A stretch of DNA of 64,000 nucleotides from Amycolatopsis aidingensis (GCF_018885265.1 NZ_CP076538.1:6050001-6114000), one strand, 5' to 3'. Positions 9,001-18,612 are shown, counted from the stretch's first letter. Made by a program: numbers and translations. The notes: generated by a model not told the origin, from the letters alone.

Positions 9001-10588
9001 GCCCGGCATCGGTGTCGACAAGGACCCGGTAACCGCCAGTGTGCCGCAGCTCGGTCGGCGTCCCCGCGCCGTCGTACCGGAACTCGACCTCGTCCCCGGC
9101 GCGGTTGGCGACGGCGACGAGTGGCGCGACGGTCACCCCGTTGCCCTCGTCCCGCGGAGCCCCGAACCGGAGGATCCGGCCGTCCTCGGGATCGAGGATC
9201 CGGTATCCGCCTCCCTCGGCGCGGGAAAGCGGCCAGCGGGCACCCTCGCGCGGGTAGACCGGTTCCGCGGTGTCCGGCGGGGTGGGATAGGCCAGCAGCG
9301 CGCCGTCCTCGGCCGCGAAATACAGCCCGTCCCCTTCGATCTCCAGGCGCTGGTCCAGCGTCGAAGCCCAGGACCGGCCGAACCGGCGACCCACGCGGTA
9401 GGAGGACACATGGGTGCGGTTCACCAGAAGCGGCAACACGCCGGTGAGCGCGACGTCGGTCTGGGCCATGACCATCTCGCCGGAGACGACATCGATCGGG
9501 TCGTCCTTACAGACGCGCTTGTCCTCCTGCGCGGACTTGCCCTTCGGGTCCTTGTCGACCTCGGTCCGGACCGAGTCGCCGTCCTGCCGGGGACGCCCGT
9601 CCGGGCTCCTGCCGGACGGGCCGGTCGTCCCCGTCCCGTCCGGCGAGGACGAGGACGGTGCGGTGCCGTCCGGTTTCGAGCCGGCCGAGGGCGGGTCCGC
9701 CACCGTCGTACCGCTCGGCGAGGTCGCGCTGGAAGGGGTGGTACCGCCGTCCGGGGACTTCACCGTCGGGGTGTCCACCTTGGGTGCGTCCACCCCGGAC
9801 GGGGTGGTGGAGCCGCCGCCACCGATCTTGCGGCCCAGCTTGGCCAGCTTCTCGATGATTTCACCGAGCTTGTCCACTATCTTGCGGATCCGCGGGGTCA
9901 CATTGCCGATGGTCTTGACCAGCTTGCGGATCAGCTCGGAGATCCGGTTGATCGCCTTGGTGATCGCCGTGGTCGCCTGCACCGCGATCAGCGGGGTGGC
10001 GAAGCCGAGGGTGCCCGCGGCCTCCAGCGCCCAGGTGATCAGCTTGCCGACCAGCTCGGCCACCAGGTCGCGGACGATCTCGCGGACCGCGGCGACCACG
10101 GTGCCCATGATCATCACGCCGGCCGAGATGCCGTCGGCGAGGGTGGCGGCCCCGGCGATCGCGTCGGCCTGCTCGGCCGCGGCGCCCCGATAGGCATCGG
10201 CCCCGTCGCCCGTCCAGCCCGCGGTGCCGTTATTCGCCTCGTTGCCGAGGTCCCCGGCGATGGCCTTCACCTCGGCGGCCACATTGGCCCAGGTGTCGCT
10301 GAAGGACTGGATCACCGGCGGGTCGCCAGCCAGCCAGTCCAGCGCTTCCTTCAACGGCTCGACGTGCTCGATCAGCCAGGAAACCCCGTACTGCAGCAGG
10401 GTGCCGACCGGGTCGACGACCAGTGACAGCACCTCGAGACCGGTGCCGACCGCGCCGAGCCCGGCCTCCACCCAGGAACCGTCCGAGACCCCGTTGGCGA
10501 GGTCCGTGGCCGATTCGGCGATGCCGATCCCGGTCACCGCGGTCGTCTGCGACTGGGCCTCGGCGACCAGCGGGTTCCCCTCGGGCAT
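6056..10588 (-). CDS. Rhs-repeat polymorphic toxin with WXG-type N-terminus
   Basis: A 1510-residue protein. Residues 1-280 are helical and amphipathic, with a WTG motif at W125 (WTGDGADAY) like WXG100-type T7SS substrates. Residues 280-365 are a Ser/Pro/Gly/Asp linker. About residue 370 starts a DUF6531-like entry (DPIDVVSGEM), followed by many YD/RHS repeats (YDxxGR, YDAxGR) up to about residue 1330. The Rhs core-associated signature follows (YFDSESGLSYNYFRYYD, SNDPLGL, DPLGL). The last 119 residues, after DPLGLM, are the variable toxin tip; I do not recognise a catalytic family, but note conserved-looking PHHRNPKWI, NYTHK and EPGRY. The gene is third in an operon: its ATG overlaps the upstream TAA, and its stop overlaps the immunity start. 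A T7SS-delivered contact toxin is inferred. Confidence 0.85.
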   Translation of the reverse strand: MPEGNPLVAEAQSQTTAVTGIGIAESATDLANGVSDGSWVEAGLGAVGTGLEVLSLVVDPVGTLLQYGVSWLIEHVEPLKEALDWLAGDPPVIQSFSDTWANVAAEVKAIAGDLGNEANNGTAGWTGDGADAYRGAAAEQADAIAGAATLADGISAGVMIMGTVVAAVREIVRDLVAELVGKLITWALEAAGTLGFATPLIAVQATTAITKAINRISELIRKLVKTIGNVTPRIRKIVDKLGEIIEKLAKLGRKIGGGGSTTPSGVDAPKVDTPTVKSPDGGTTPSSATSPSGTTVADPPSAGSKPDGTAPSSSSPDGTGTTGPSGRSPDGRPRQDGDSVRTEVDKDPKGKSAQEDKRVCKDDPIDVVSGEMVMAQTDVALTGVLPLLVNRTHVSSYRVGRRFGRSWASTLDQRLEIEGDGLYFAAEDGALLAYPTPPDTAEPVYPREGARWPLSRAEGGGYRILDPEDGRILRFGAPRDEGNGVTVAPLVAVANRAGDEVEFRYDGAGTPTELRHTGGYRVLVDTDAGLVTGLRLHDGHGQDIVLARYRYDDARRLVEVLNSSEQAMRFSYDPAGRITRWEDRNGHWYSYTYDGEGRCVRTEGSGGYLAGTFEYDRAQRITTHTDSLGAVTTYHMNERNQIVREVDPLGGVIRREWAHHDQLLSYVDQLGNTTRFEYDEAGNVTAITYPDGARALAEYNELNLPTSVTEPDGACWRHEYDERGRRTATIDPLGGVSRFEYDERGHLAAVTDELGSTRRIDNDPAGLPVRVTDPFGAVTSFTRDAFGRPAMVTDPLGCVTRLGWTVEGRPAWRVTPDGATERWSHDAEGNQVTFTDAMGQTTRTVFTHLDLPVTQIGPDGSRTEFGYDTEMRLTSVTDPRGHTWHYGYDAAGRLVREVDFNGRNLSYAYDPAGALTARTNGAGQTVRLVRDARGNIVRRENDSGSATTFEYDPAGRMRRAANADAEVVMEYDALGRVTSESVNGRVVASGYDAVGRKVSRRTPAGAHSRWDYDAGSRPVALHSAGRVLTFGYDPAGREIERLLDTGTVLAQTWDRGGRLQAQTVSTVATAMTGPARQPRLIERRSYGYRADGMLATIEDRLAGARTFDLDSAGRVTAVRGPRWAEQYAYDAAGQLTSGSWPGGGDTQGMREYEGTLLRQAGNVRYSYDAQGRVVLRQRKRLSAKPDTWRYEWDAEDRLTSVTTPEGTRWRYRYDPLGRRIAKQRLAADGTVAEQVDFTWDGTTLVEQADSTGSTITWDWHPDGTEVVAQVERRSARNAPQEWIDERFYSIISDHLGAPAEMLDTGGNPVWRSQASLWGEHVGSGQAAGPMPLRFPGQYFDSESGLSYNYFRYYDASTGRYQSNDPLGLLGGPNPHGYVGNPLELVDPLGLMGKKKKGKCTHEIFERYGSQAEADSAREAGNKLTPKPEPHHRNPKWIGDQGTVDPRTLGQAKNYTHKLEIHAEQGTRAWLKEQGFELKPTNEPGRYAVSAEKLEEFNSKVKDIVITRIRK

Positions 10589-10902
10589 TATCCCGCACCC
10601 CCGGTCTTGCCGATCACCGCGGCGGTCTCCTCCTCATGCGCGGTGTAGGTCGCCGAGGCGTCCCGCACCTTGCCCGCCATCTCGCTGATCGACTCGGCAG
10701 CCTTGCGCAGCGCCTGCACCCCCATCTGCTCGAACGGGTCGAGCAGCAGGGCGAACGGCTGGCAGATCACGCCGTAGGCGCTGTTGTCCATGGTCACCTG
10801 CTGGGCTGCCGACACCGCCGTGTCCATCCGCTCGGCGAAGCCGTCCACCTTGCCCGCATGCGTGTCCAGCTCATCGCTCAGGACCTCGTAGCCCTTGCCC
10901 AT
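10588..10902 (-). CDS. EspC/WXG100-like T7SS-associated small protein
   Basis: A 104-residue, mostly helical protein without a signal peptide. The C-terminal part contains YTAHE, a match to the Y-x-x-x-[D/E] motif of T7SS substrates, after a helical hairpin-like region (residues 5-85). This resembles EspC-type secreted partners of actinobacteria. The stop overlaps the ATG of the Rhs gene (TAATG), so the two should be made together. The likely role is secretion partner or targeting factor for the Rhs protein. The family is assigned from size, motif and context; sequence identity alone is not diagnostic. Confidence 0.65.
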   Translation of the reverse strand: MGKGYEVLSDELDTHAGKVDGFAERMDTAVSAAQQVTMDNSAYGVICQPFALLLDPFEQMGVQALRKAAESISEMAGKVRDASATYTAHEEETAAVIGKTGGAG

Positions 10903-10949
10903 TCGTCAACCCCTCCAGTGCGTAACCCCAGTGAATGCCGGCGTCGCGG

Positions 10950-11507
10950 TCAGTCGCGGCGCAGGAACGTCTGGTCGCCGAAGTCCTCGTCGTCATCGGC
11001 GGGGCCGCTGCCGGACCCGCGGCTGCCGCGACCGGGCGGCGGCGCGGGCCTGCCCGGCGGCTGTTGCGCGGCCTCCTCGGTCTCCTCGTTCTCCACCCGC
11101 AGCTGCCTGCCGGGCGCCTCCGGCCCCGACGGCTCGTCCTCCTCCGGCTCGGCAGGGAACTGCTCCCGCGCGGTGGCCAGGATGTGCTGGGTGGTGCTGT
11201 CCGCACCGACCGTCTCCGCGGTGATCTCGCGCAGCCGTTCCGGGTACTTCGACTGCGCCTTCTGCATGGCCCGCAACACGTTCGCGGCGATCTCGTCCGG
11301 GCTCATGTTCCGCACGGCCTCGGTCATCCGGACATCCGTTGGCAAGCCGTTGTGACCGACCGTCACACTGACCGCACCGGAAGCGACCGACTCGGTGATC
11401 GAGATCTGCTCGACCTGCTGCTGCATCCGCTCGTAGCGCTGCGCCTTGTCGGCGGCGTTGCGCTCCCAGTCGTCGACCATTCGTTCGATATCCGAAAGAT
11501 CGGCCAC
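10950..11507 (-). CDS. YbaB/EbfC-like protein, first gene of the Rhs operon
   Basis: A 185-residue protein. Residues 1-110 resemble the YbaB/EbfC fold: an N-terminal helix with WERNAADKAQRYERMQQQVEQI, then SVTVGHNGLPTDVRM, then a helix rich in charged residues. Residues 115-185 are an acidic/proline/glycine tail ending in DDDEDFGDQTFLRRD. GTG start with GGAGGGG five to six bases upstream. YbaB proteins bind DNA, but divergent copies are commonly found in Pseudonocardiaceae beside WXG/PPE-type genes, where their role is unclear. It is separated by 47 bases from the EspC-like gene and reads in the same direction, so it probably opens the operon. Confidence 0.7.
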   Translation of the reverse strand: MADLSDIERMVDDWERNAADKAQRYERMQQQVEQISITESVASGAVSVTVGHNGLPTDVRMTEAVRNMSPDEIAANVLRAMQKAQSKYPERLREITAETVGADSTTQHILATAREQFPAEPEEDEPSGPEAPGRQLRVENEETEEAAQQPPGRPAPPPGRGSRGSGSGPADDDEDFGDQTFLRRD

Positions 11508-11691
11508 GTCACACCCCTCCAGTCAGCGACCCCAGCGGACTCTCACCGCAAAGACGGTCTACCGAGAGTACCGGTTCCCGGAAGGGTCACCTAATCGATT
11601 CAGTCCCCCGTGCCCGGTTCCCCGGTGTGGGGTTGACCGAGTTCGCTGACACTGAGCCACGCGAGGGGGTTAGCCTGGTAAGCGCGCAGTT

Positions 11692-11725
11692 GGACACGGG
11701 TGTCACGGCCTGACCACCCGTGTCC
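11692..11725. promoter_or_regulatory. Long inverted repeat in the kgd upstream region
   Basis: Perfect 11-bp arms (GGACACGGGTG / CACCCGTGTCC) around a 12-base loop that itself has short TCA/TGA complementarity. It lies about 63 bases before the kgd GTG, between kgd and the divergent Rhs operon. No plus-strand gene precedes it, so it is more likely an operator or a 5'-leader structure than a terminator. Confidence 0.45.
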
Positions 11726-11787
11726 TCCCACGCGCAGGCAACATCCACAGACACCAGATCGAGTATGGATAGAGGCGAGTCTCTGCC

Positions 11788-14700
11788 GTGTCCAGCAGCA
11801 GCCCTGCGTCACAGTTCGGCCCCAACGAATGGCTCGTCGAGGAAATGTACGACCAGTTCCTCGCCGACCCCTCCTCAGTAGATGCCGCCTGGCACGACTT
11901 CTTCGCCGACTTCACCCCGACGCAGGCCGGGCAGTCGACATCGACCCCGTCGGGTGAGACGAGCACCGCTTCGTACAACGGTCAGGGCCCGGCCGCGCCG
12001 GCACGACCCGAGCCGCAGCAGCAGGCGCCAGCCGAACAGGCCCGGCCCGCCCAGCAGGCGCCGGCGAAGGAGCAGCCCAAGGCGCAGCCCGCACAGCCCA
12101 AAGCGACGCCGGCCAAGCAGGCCCCGGGTTCGGGGAGTTCGGGAAGCTCCGCGGCTTCGGACGAGACCGAGCGCAAGGCCCTGCGCGGTGCTGCGGCGGC
12201 GATCGCGAAGAACATGGACGCCTCGCTGAGCGTCCCCACCGCGACCAGCGTGCGGGCGGTCCCTGCCAAGCTGATGGCCGACAACCGGATCGTGATCAAC
12301 AACCACCTCAAGCGGACCCGGGGTGGCAAGATCTCCTTCACCCACCTGATCGGCTACGCGATGGTCCGCGCGCTGCACCAGTTCCCGAACATGAACCGGC
12401 ACTACGAACTGGTCGACGGCAAGCCGCACGCGGTCAGCCCGGAGCACATCAACCTCGGCCTCGCCATCGACATGAAGGGCAAGGACGGGTCTCGCACCCT
12501 GGTCGTGGCGTCCATCAAGAACACCGAGAACATGACGTTCCTGCAGTTCTGGCAGGCGTACGAGGACATCGTCCGCAAGGCGCGCAACAACAAGCTCACC
12601 GCGGACGACTTCGCGGGCACCACCATCTCGCTGACCAACCCCGGCGGCATCGGCACCAACCACTCGGTGCCGCGGTTGCAGTCCGGCCAGGGCGCGATCA
12701 TCGGCGTCGGCGCCATGCAGTACCCGGCCGCGTTCGAGGGCACCAGCGAGAAGACCCTGATCGACCTCGGCGTGAGCAAGATCATGACGCTCACCTCGAC
12801 CTACGACCACCGGATCATCCAGGGTGCCGAGTCCGGTGAGTTCCTGAAGCGGATCCACCAGCTGCTGCTCGGCGAGGACCGCTTCTACGACGACATCTTC
12901 ACCTCGCTGCGGCTGCCCTACGAGCCGGTGCGCTGGGTCGAGGACATCCCGGAGGGCGCCGTCGACAAGACGGCCAGGGTGATCGAGCTGATCGAGGCCT
13001 ACCGGATGCGCGGCCACCTGATGGCCGACACCGACCCGCTGAACTACCGGCAGCGCAGGCACGAGGACCTGGACGTGCTCTCGCACGGGCTCACCCTGTG
13101 GGACCTGGACCGGGAGTTCGCGGTCGGCGGGTTCGCCAGCCAGGAACGGATGAAGCTGCGCGACGTGCTCGGCGTGCTGCGCAACTCCTACTGCCGCACG
13201 GTGGGTATCGAGTACACGCACATCCTCGATCCGGACGAGCGGCGCTGGATCCAGGACCGGGTGGAGATCCCGCACGACAAGCCCGACCCCGCGGTGCAGA
13301 AGTACGTGCTGTCCAAGCTGAACGCGGCCGAGGCCTTCGAGACCTTCCTGCAGACCAAGTACGTCGGGCAGAAGCGGTTCTCCCTCGAAGGTGGCGAAAC
13401 GGTGATCCCGCTGCTGGACACCGTGCTGGACAAGGCGGCCGAGCACGAGCTGGACGAGGTCGTGATCGGCATGCCGCACCGCGGCAGGCTGAACGTGCTC
13501 GCCAACATCGTCGGCAAGCCGATCGCGCAGATCTTCCAGGAGTTCGAGGGCAACCTGGACCCGGGGCAGGCGCACGGCTCCGGGGACGTCAAGTACCACC
13601 TCGGCGCCGAGGGCAAGTACTTCCGGATGTTCGGTGACGGCGAGACCAAGGTGTCGCTGGCCTCCAACCCCTCGCACCTGGAGACCGTGGACCCGGTGCT
13701 GGAGGGCATCGCCAGGGCCAAGCAGGACATCCTGGACAAGGGCGGCGAGGGCTTCACCGTGCTGCCGGTGCTGCTGCACGGGGACGCGGCCTTCGCCGGG
13801 CAGGGCGTGGTCGCCGAGACGCTGAACCTGGCGCTGCTGCGCGGCTACCGCACCGGCGGCACCGTGCACATCATTATCAACAACCAGGTCGGCTACACCA
13901 CGGCGCCGGAGAACGCCCGGTCCACGCAGTACGCAACCGATGTGGCGAAGATGATCGGGGCACCGGTCTTCCACGTGAACGGGGACGACCCCGAGGCGGC
14001 GTACTGGGTGGCCCAGCTCGCGGTGGACTACCGCCAGGCGTTCAACAAGGACGTCGTGATCGACATGATCTGCTACCGGCGGCGCGGGCACAACGAGGGC
14101 GACGATCCCTCGATGACCCAGCCGGGGATGTACGACATCATCGACACCAAGCGCAGCGTGCGTAAGACCTACACCGAGTCGCTGATCGGTCGCGGGGACA
14201 TCTCCGTCGACGAGGCCGAGGCCGCGCTGCGGGACTTCTCCAGCCAGCTCGAGCACGTCTTCAACGAGGTGCGGGAGCTGGAGAAGCACCCGATCACGCC
14301 CAGCCCCTCGGTGGAGGAGGAGCAGCAGGTGCCGGCCAAGGTGCCGACCGCGGTCACCAGGGAGGTGGTGGAGCGGATCGGCGACGCGTTCGTCAACCTG
14401 CCGGAGGGCTTCACCCCGCACCCGCGGGTCAAGCCGGTGCTGGAGCGGCGGTACAAGATGACCCGCGAGGGCGGCATCGACTGGGCCTTCGGCGAGCTGC
14501 TCGCCTTCGGCTCGCTGGCGATCGAGGGCAGGCTGGTGCGGCTGTCCGGGCAGGACTCCCGGCGCGGCACCTTCACCCAGCGGCACTCGGTGCTGATCGA
14601 CCGCAAGACCGGCCAGGAGTACGCGCCGCTACAGCACCTTGCGGAGAACCAGGGCCGGGTGATGATCTACGACTCGGCGCTTTCGGAGTACGCGGCCGTC

Positions 14701-15504
14701 GGCTTCGAGTACGGCTACTCGGTCGCCAACGCGGAGGCGCTGGTGATGTGGGAGGCGCAGTTCGGCGACTTCGTCAACGGCGCGCAGACCGTGATCGACG
14801 AGTACATCTCCTCCGGTGAGGCGAAGTGGGGGCAGCTGTCCGATGTGGTGCTGCTGCTGCCGCACGGGCACGAGGGCCAGGGTCCGGACCACACCTCGGG
14901 CCGGATCGAGCGGTTCCTGCAGCTGTGCGCCGAGGGCTCGATGACGGTGTCGGTCCCCTCCACCCCGGCGAACTACTTCCACCTGCTGCGCAGGCACGCC
15001 CTGGACGGGGTGAACCGGCCGCTGGTGGTGTTCACCCCGAAGCGGCTGCTGCGCGACAAGCTGGTGAAGTCCGAGGTCGCCGACTTCACCGACCAGTCGA
15101 AGTTCCTCTCCGTCATCGACGACGACGGGGTGGACCCGGCCAAGGTCCGCAAGGTGCTGCTGACCTCCGGCAAGCTGTACTGGGAGCTGCTGACCGAGCG
15201 CGGCAAGCGGGAGATCGACGACGTGGCGCTGGTGCGGGTCGAGCAGTACTACCCGCTGCCGAAGAAGAAGCTGCAGGCCGCGGTCGAGCGGTACGCGAAC
15301 GCCAGGGAGATCATGTGGGCCCAGGAGGAGCCGGAGAACCAGGGCGCATGGCCCTTCTTCGGGCTGAACCTGCCCCGCAAGCTGCCCGAACTGTTCGGTG
15401 GGCTCCAGGTGGCCGCCCGCCGCCCGATGGCGGCCCCCTCGGCGGGCTCCTCCAAGGTGCACGACGTGGAGCAGAAGGCGCTCATCGACAAGGCCTTCAG
15501 CTGA
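11788..15504 (+). CDS. kgd: Multifunctional 2-oxoglutarate decarboxylase/dehydrogenase E1-E2 (Kgd)
   Basis: Thiamine-dependent TCA-cycle enzyme, 1238 residues, matching the actinobacterial fusion of a succinyltransferase-type E2 domain to E1. The N-terminal segment has [15 protein letters not shown] and a Pro/Ala/Gln linker (60-125). The acyltransferase-like domain spans roughly 130-355 with TYDHRIIQG. The E1 domain follows, with [12 protein letters not shown], the ThDP-binding [14 protein letters not shown] region and [15 protein letters not shown] start at 11788 with purine-rich AGAGGCGAG upstream. It is monocistronic, closed by a strong hairpin at 15512-15545. In mycobacteria this protein is controlled by the FHA protein GarA; no GarA gene is in the window. 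Confidence 0.96.
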   Translation: MSSSSPASQFGPNEWLVEEMYDQFLADPSSVDAAWHDFFADFTPTQAGQSTSTPSGETSTASYNGQGPAAPARPEPQQQAPAEQARPAQQAPAKEQPKAQPAQPKATPAKQAPGSGSSGSSAASDETERKALRGAAAAIAKNMDASLSVPTATSVRAVPAKLMADNRIVINNHLKRTRGGKISFTHLIGYAMVRALHQFPNMNRHYELVDGKPHAVSPEHINLGLAIDMKGKDGSRTLVVASIKNTENMTFLQFWQAYEDIVRKARNNKLTADDFAGTTISLTNPGGIGTNHSVPRLQSGQGAIIGVGAMQYPAAFEGTSEKTLIDLGVSKIMTLTSTYDHRIIQGAESGEFLKRIHQLLLGEDRFYDDIFTSLRLPYEPVRWVEDIPEGAVDKTARVIELIEAYRMRGHLMADTDPLNYRQRRHEDLDVLSHGLTLWDLDREFAVGGFASQERMKLRDVLGVLRNSYCRTVGIEYTHILDPDERRWIQDRVEIPHDKPDPAVQKYVLSKLNAAEAFETFLQTKYVGQKRFSLEGGETVIPLLDTVLDKAAEHELDEVVIGMPHRGRLNVLANIVGKPIAQIFQEFEGNLDPGQAHGSGDVKYHLGAEGKYFRMFGDGETKVSLASNPSHLETVDPVLEGIARAKQDILDKGGEGFTVLPVLLHGDAAFAGQGVVAETLNLALLRGYRTGGTVHIIINNQVGYTTAPENARSTQYATDVAKMIGAPVFHVNGDDPEAAYWVAQLAVDYRQAFNKDVVIDMICYRRRGHNEGDDPSMTQPGMYDIIDTKRSVRKTYTESLIGRGDISVDEAEAALRDFSSQLEHVFNEVRELEKHPITPSPSVEEEQQVPAKVPTAVTREVVERIGDAFVNLPEGFTPHPRVKPVLERRYKMTREGGIDWAFGELLAFGSLAIEGRLVRLSGQDSRRGTFTQRHSVLIDRKTGQEYAPLQHLAENQGRVMIYDSALSEYAAVGFEYGYSVANAEALVMWEAQFGDFVNGAQTVIDEYISSGEAKWGQLSDVVLLLPHGHEGQGPDHTSGRIERFLQLCAEGSMTVSVPSTPANYFHLLRRHALDGVNRPLVVFTPKRLLRDKLVKSEVADFTDQSKFLSVIDDDGVDPAKVRKVLLTSGKLYWELLTERGKREIDDVALVRVEQYYPLPKKKLQAAVERYANAREIMWAQEEPENQGAWPFFGLNLPRKLPELFGGLQVAARRPMAAPSAGSSKVHDVEQKALIDKAFS

Positions 15505-15511
15505 TCGTGGG

Positions 15512-15545
15512 TGCGCCGGACGGGGTGGGCACCCCGTCCGGCGCA
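15512..15545 (+). terminator. Terminator after kgd
   Basis: Perfect 15-bp stem (TGCGCCGGACGGGGT and its complement) with a four-base GGGC loop, eight bases after the kgd stop. There is no U-tract, as usual in actinobacteria. Confidence 0.8.
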
Positions 15546-15624
15546 TGTGCACGCAGCGCGCCCGGACCGCTACAGTGGTCCCCATCCCGCGCGTCGCTGT
15601 CAGCCCGAAGGAGCTTGACTCGCC

Positions 15625-16482
15625 ATGACCAGCACCGATACCCCAGCACCCAGCTCCGTGCCGGTCGGTGTCGACCCCAACCGCGCGAGCATCGCCCGCG
15701 TCTACGACGCCGCGCTCGGCGGTAAGGACAACTACCAGATCGACCGCGAGATCATCGGTCAGGTGCGCCAGCACGCCCCCGAGGTCCAGGACACGGCCCA
15801 GGACAACCGCAACTGGCTCATCCGCGCCGTGCGGTTCCTCGTCCAGGAAGCCAGGGTGCCGCAGCTCATCGACTGCGGATCCGGCCTGCCGACCTCGGAG
15901 AACGTGCACCAGGTGGTCGCCCGCACCAACCGGGATGCCAAGGTGGTCTACATCGACAACGACCCCGTGGTGTTCGCGCACGCACAAGCGCTGCTCGACG
16001 AAAGCGGTAGCGTCGACACCTACTTCGCCCAGGCCGACATCTACAAGCCGGACGAGGTGTACGCGCACGACACGATCCAGCACCACATCGACCTCGGCGA
16101 GCCGGTCGGGCTGATCCACTCCTCGACCATGCACCACTACCCCGGCGAGGACTACGCCGAGCTCATGGCCGCCTGGATCGACCCGCTGCCCTCCGGGTCC
16201 TGGGTGGCGCTGAGCCACTTCCTCGACCCCGAGACCCCGGAGCTGACCGCGCTGGCCCGGCGCATGGAAGAGATCTTCACCAACAGCCCGATGGGCTCGG
16301 GGTACTTCCGCACCCGCGCGCAGATCCGCTCGATGATGCCCGGCCTGGAGATCATCGAACCGCAGCCGGGTATGGCGGCGGACGTCGTGCCGTGCGCCCA
16401 GTGGTGGCCGGACGGCCCCAAGGTGCGGCCGCTGAACCAGTGCCAGCAGGTGGTCGGCGCGATCGTCGGCCGCAAGCCGTAG
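15625..16482 (+). CDS. SAM-dependent methyltransferase, DUF574 family
   Basis: A 285-residue cytosolic protein of the DUF574/Methyltransf_19 family, which is expanded in actinobacteria and has a mostly unknown substrate. Family hallmarks are the N-terminal VGVDPNRASIARVYDAALGG and DNYQIDRE, the SAM-binding IDCGSGLPTSENVH, and an acidic second strand VVYIDNDPVV. The ATG is preceded by GAAGGAGC at good spacing. It stands alone between the kgd terminator and a bidirectional terminator, so its genomic context does not indicate a substrate. Confidence 0.9.
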   Translation: MTSTDTPAPSSVPVGVDPNRASIARVYDAALGGKDNYQIDREIIGQVRQHAPEVQDTAQDNRNWLIRAVRFLVQEARVPQLIDCGSGLPTSENVHQVVARTNRDAKVVYIDNDPVVFAHAQALLDESGSVDTYFAQADIYKPDEVYAHDTIQHHIDLGEPVGLIHSSTMHHYPGEDYAELMAAWIDPLPSGSWVALSHFLDPETPELTALARRMEEIFTNSPMGSGYFRTRAQIRSMMPGLEIIEPQPGMAADVVPCAQWWPDGPKVRPLNQCQQVVGAIVGRKP

Positions 16483-16498
16483 GCGAGCCAGTACAGCA

Positions 16499-16538
16499 GG
16501 CACGTACCGGCGCCCCTGGTGGGACGCCGGTACGTGCC
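16499..16538. terminator. Bidirectional terminator between methyltransferase and protease
   Basis: Perfect 14-bp arms (GGCACGTACCGGCG / CGCCGGTACGTGCC) around a 12-base loop, between the convergent ends at 16482 and 16573. It can serve both strands. Confidence 0.75.
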
Positions 16539-16572
16539 GTCGTGCGCGGGCCGCTCAGGTCTGGCGATCACA

Positions 16573-18144
16573 TCACGGGGTGAAGGTCCAGGACTCGATG
16601 TGGCCGATGTCCCGCGAGTACACGTCCTGCACCCGGAGCTTCCAGGTGCCGTTGGCATCCTCGCTGCTCAGGTTGACCGGGTAGGTCTCGTGCACGTCGT
16701 CGGCGGAGTCGAAGCCACTGCCCTTCAGCCGGTAGCTGCTCCCGTCCGGGGCCACCAGGTCGATCACCAGGTCACCACGGTAGGTGTGCTGGATGTGCAC
16801 CTCCACCTTCGCGTCGGTGGAGCCGGCGCGGTCACAGCCGGAGACGGTCACCGAACTGGTCACCGCGGCACCGGCGTCCGGGATGTTCACCTGGCTGCCG
16901 TTGCTGACCGGGTCGCAGTCGGTCGGCTCCGGGTCGGGCGGGTTGCTCCCGCTGCCGGTGTAGAGCAGCACGTTGGGCGAGCCGGAGCCCGGGTTGCCCA
17001 CCTTGCCCTGGGTACCGTTCTGCACCAGCGCGTCGCGCACCTGCTGCGGGCTCGCCGAGGGGTTGTCCGCGAGGTACAGCGCGGCACCGCCTGCCACATG
17101 CGGGGTGGCCATGGAGGTACCGCTGATGGTGTTGGTGGCGTTGTTCCCGCCGATCCAGGTGGAGGTAATGCTCGACCCGGGAGCGAAGATGTCCAGGCAG
17201 CTACCGATGTTGGAGAACCCGGACCGGGAGTCGCTACTCGTGGTGGAGCCGACGGTGATCGCCTCCCGGGTACGGGCAGGCGAGGTGTTGCAGGCGTTGG
17301 CGCCGTAGTCGTTGCCTGCCGCCAGCGCGTAGGTCACACCGGAGGAGATCGAACGGCGCACGGCGTCGTCCACCGCGGTCGAGGCGCCGCCGCCGAGGCT
17401 CATGTTGGCCACGGCGGGTTTCGCGGCGTTGTCGGTGACCCAGTCGATGCCGTCGATCACGCCGGAGTAGCTGCCGGAACCCTGGCAGTTCAGCACCCGC
17501 ACGCCGTACAGCGAGACACCCTTGGCGACACCGTGCGCGGCACCGCCGACGGTGCCCGCGACGTGGGTGCCGTGCCCGTTGCAGTCGCTGGCGTTGGCGT
17601 CGTTGTCCACGAAGTCGTAGCCGTGCTGGGCGCGGCCGCCGAAGTCGTTGTGCGAGATCTGGATCCCGGTGTCGATGATGTAGGCACTGACGTTGCTGGC
17701 CTCGGTGCTGTAGCTGTAGACGTCATCCAGCGGTAGATCCCGCTGGTCGACCCGGTCCAGGCCCCAGGACGGCGGGTTCTGCTGGTCCGCGGACAGCGTG
17801 ACGACCCGGTCCTGCTCCACGTAAGCCACCGCGGGATCCGCCGCCGTCCGCTTGGCCTGCGTCTCGCTCATCGTCGCGGCGAACCCGCGCAGTGCGCTGG
17901 TGTAGGTCCGCTGCACGGTGCCGCCGTACTCGTTGGCAAGAGAGTGCACCGACTGGGTGGAAACACCGTCCGCGAGCACGACGATGTAGCTGCCCTCGAT
18001 TGCGTCGGCGCCGCCCACGCCGAGAATCGTGCCCTCCGCGGCCGCCGCCGGGGCGTTCGCGGTCAGCGCCGTGACCACAGCCGCGGCAGCGGTGATACCG
18101 AGGCCCGCCAAGCCTCTTCTTGTGTTCCTTCTGATTTCCCGCAC
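16573..18144 (-). CDS. Secreted subtilisin-like (S8) protease with P-type C-terminal domain
   Basis: A 523-residue preproprotease. Sec-type signal peptide at residues 1-36 (RRNTRR, hydrophobic core, APAAAA). Inhibitor-I9 propeptide about 45-115 (SYIVVLADG to VAYVEQD). The S8 catalytic domain follows, with Asp in IIDTGIQ, His in [12 protein letters not shown] and Ser in [12 protein letters not shown]. After a PPDPEPTD linker, the last 110 residues are a beta-rich P/convertase-like domain ([17 protein letters not shown] to IESWTFTP). The start is GTG at 18144 with AGGAGG upstream. The role is extracellular proteolysis, probably nutritional. A palindrome at 18214-18234 is a candidate operator. 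Confidence 0.94.
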   Translation of the reverse strand: MREIRRNTRRGLAGLGITAAAAVVTALTANAPAAAAEGTILGVGGADAIEGSYIVVLADGVSTQSVHSLANEYGGTVQRTYTSALRGFAATMSETQAKRTAADPAVAYVEQDRVVTLSADQQNPPSWGLDRVDQRDLPLDDVYSYSTEASNVSAYIIDTGIQISHNDFGGRAQHGYDFVDNDANASDCNGHGTHVAGTVGGAAHGVAKGVSLYGVRVLNCQGSGSYSGVIDGIDWVTDNAAKPAVANMSLGGGASTAVDDAVRRSISSGVTYALAAGNDYGANACNTSPARTREAITVGSTTSSDSRSGFSNIGSCLDIFAPGSSITSTWIGGNNATNTISGTSMATPHVAGGAALYLADNPSASPQQVRDALVQNGTQGKVGNPGSGSPNVLLYTGSGSNPPDPEPTDCDPVSNGSQVNIPDAGAAVTSSVTVSGCDRAGSTDAKVEVHIQHTYRGDLVIDLVAPDGSSYRLKGSGFDSADDVHETYPVNLSSEDANGTWKLRVQDVYSRDIGHIESWTFTP

Positions 18145-18213
18145 GGAATCATTCCTCCTAGGCAGGGTCGACTGGACGGTCCGGGTGACGAACCGCCCGT
18201 CTCTAGGGGTAGA

Positions 18214-18234
18214 ACACGTTCAACCTGAACGTGT
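18214..18234. promoter_or_regulatory. Operator-like palindrome upstream of the protease
   Basis: Perfect 9-bp arms ACACGTTCA / TGAACGTGT with spacer ACC, 70 bases upstream of the protease GTG. The shape suits a dimeric repressor; the regulator is unknown. Confidence 0.5.
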
Positions 18235-18518
18235 CAGCACAGCGTAAGTCCACCTCTTACCCGAAGGAAGATCTTGATATTACCCGCGCTGGGAGGTAGG
18301 GCAACACACAGTTACCTAGCCTGCCTACGCGCCGGAATACAAGCGGCGTACCAAGGGAAAACAGCGGATCGGCGCGCGGCGTTCAAAACACATCGTGACA
18401 TTAACTCTTCTGTTAACGAGCGATTATCGGCCATGCCGGTAATATGCCTGCACCCCAACGGACCCGTCCGAAAGTAGGTTTTTCCGCGTTGATCTCGGTC
18501 ACCACCGGGTCGCGGGCG

Positions 18519-18556
18519 AGGCCGGGCCCCGGCGCGGCGCGCACCGGGCCCGGCCT
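18519..18556 (-). terminator. Terminator of the betaine-type transporter operon
   Basis: Perfect 11-bp arms AGGCCGGGCCC / GGGCCCGGCCT around a GC-rich 16-base loop, 56 bases beyond the minus-strand stop at 18613. Confidence 0.6.
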
Positions 18557-18612
18557 GGAGTGGATGACGGGCCCGCCGTCCGGCGCCGCGGGGTGAGCGT
18601 CAGGAGCCTGAT

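Larger units (their letters stand above)
18145..18612. other. Intergenic region between protease and betaine-type operon
   Basis: No supported gene. It contains the protease ribosome-binding site and palindrome, an AT-richer stretch (about 18260-18480) with the inverted repeat TTAAC/GTTAA near 18401-18416 that probably holds the protease promoter, and the terminator of the transporter operon near 18519-18556. A short open frame at 18274-18477 lacks a ribosome-binding site. Confidence 0.5.

Noticed and set aside
7523..10426. Long plus-strand open frame opposite the Rhs gene
   Set aside because: Composition-driven shadow of the YD repeats; the minus-strand protein has coherent domains and operon overlaps.
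11875..14586. Long minus-strand open frame opposite kgd
   Set aside because: Antisense to a strongly conserved enzyme; no recognisable protein features.
18274..18477. Small plus-strand open frame in the protease upstream region
   Set aside because: No ribosome-binding site and no recognisable sequence; it lies in promoter-like AT-richer DNA.
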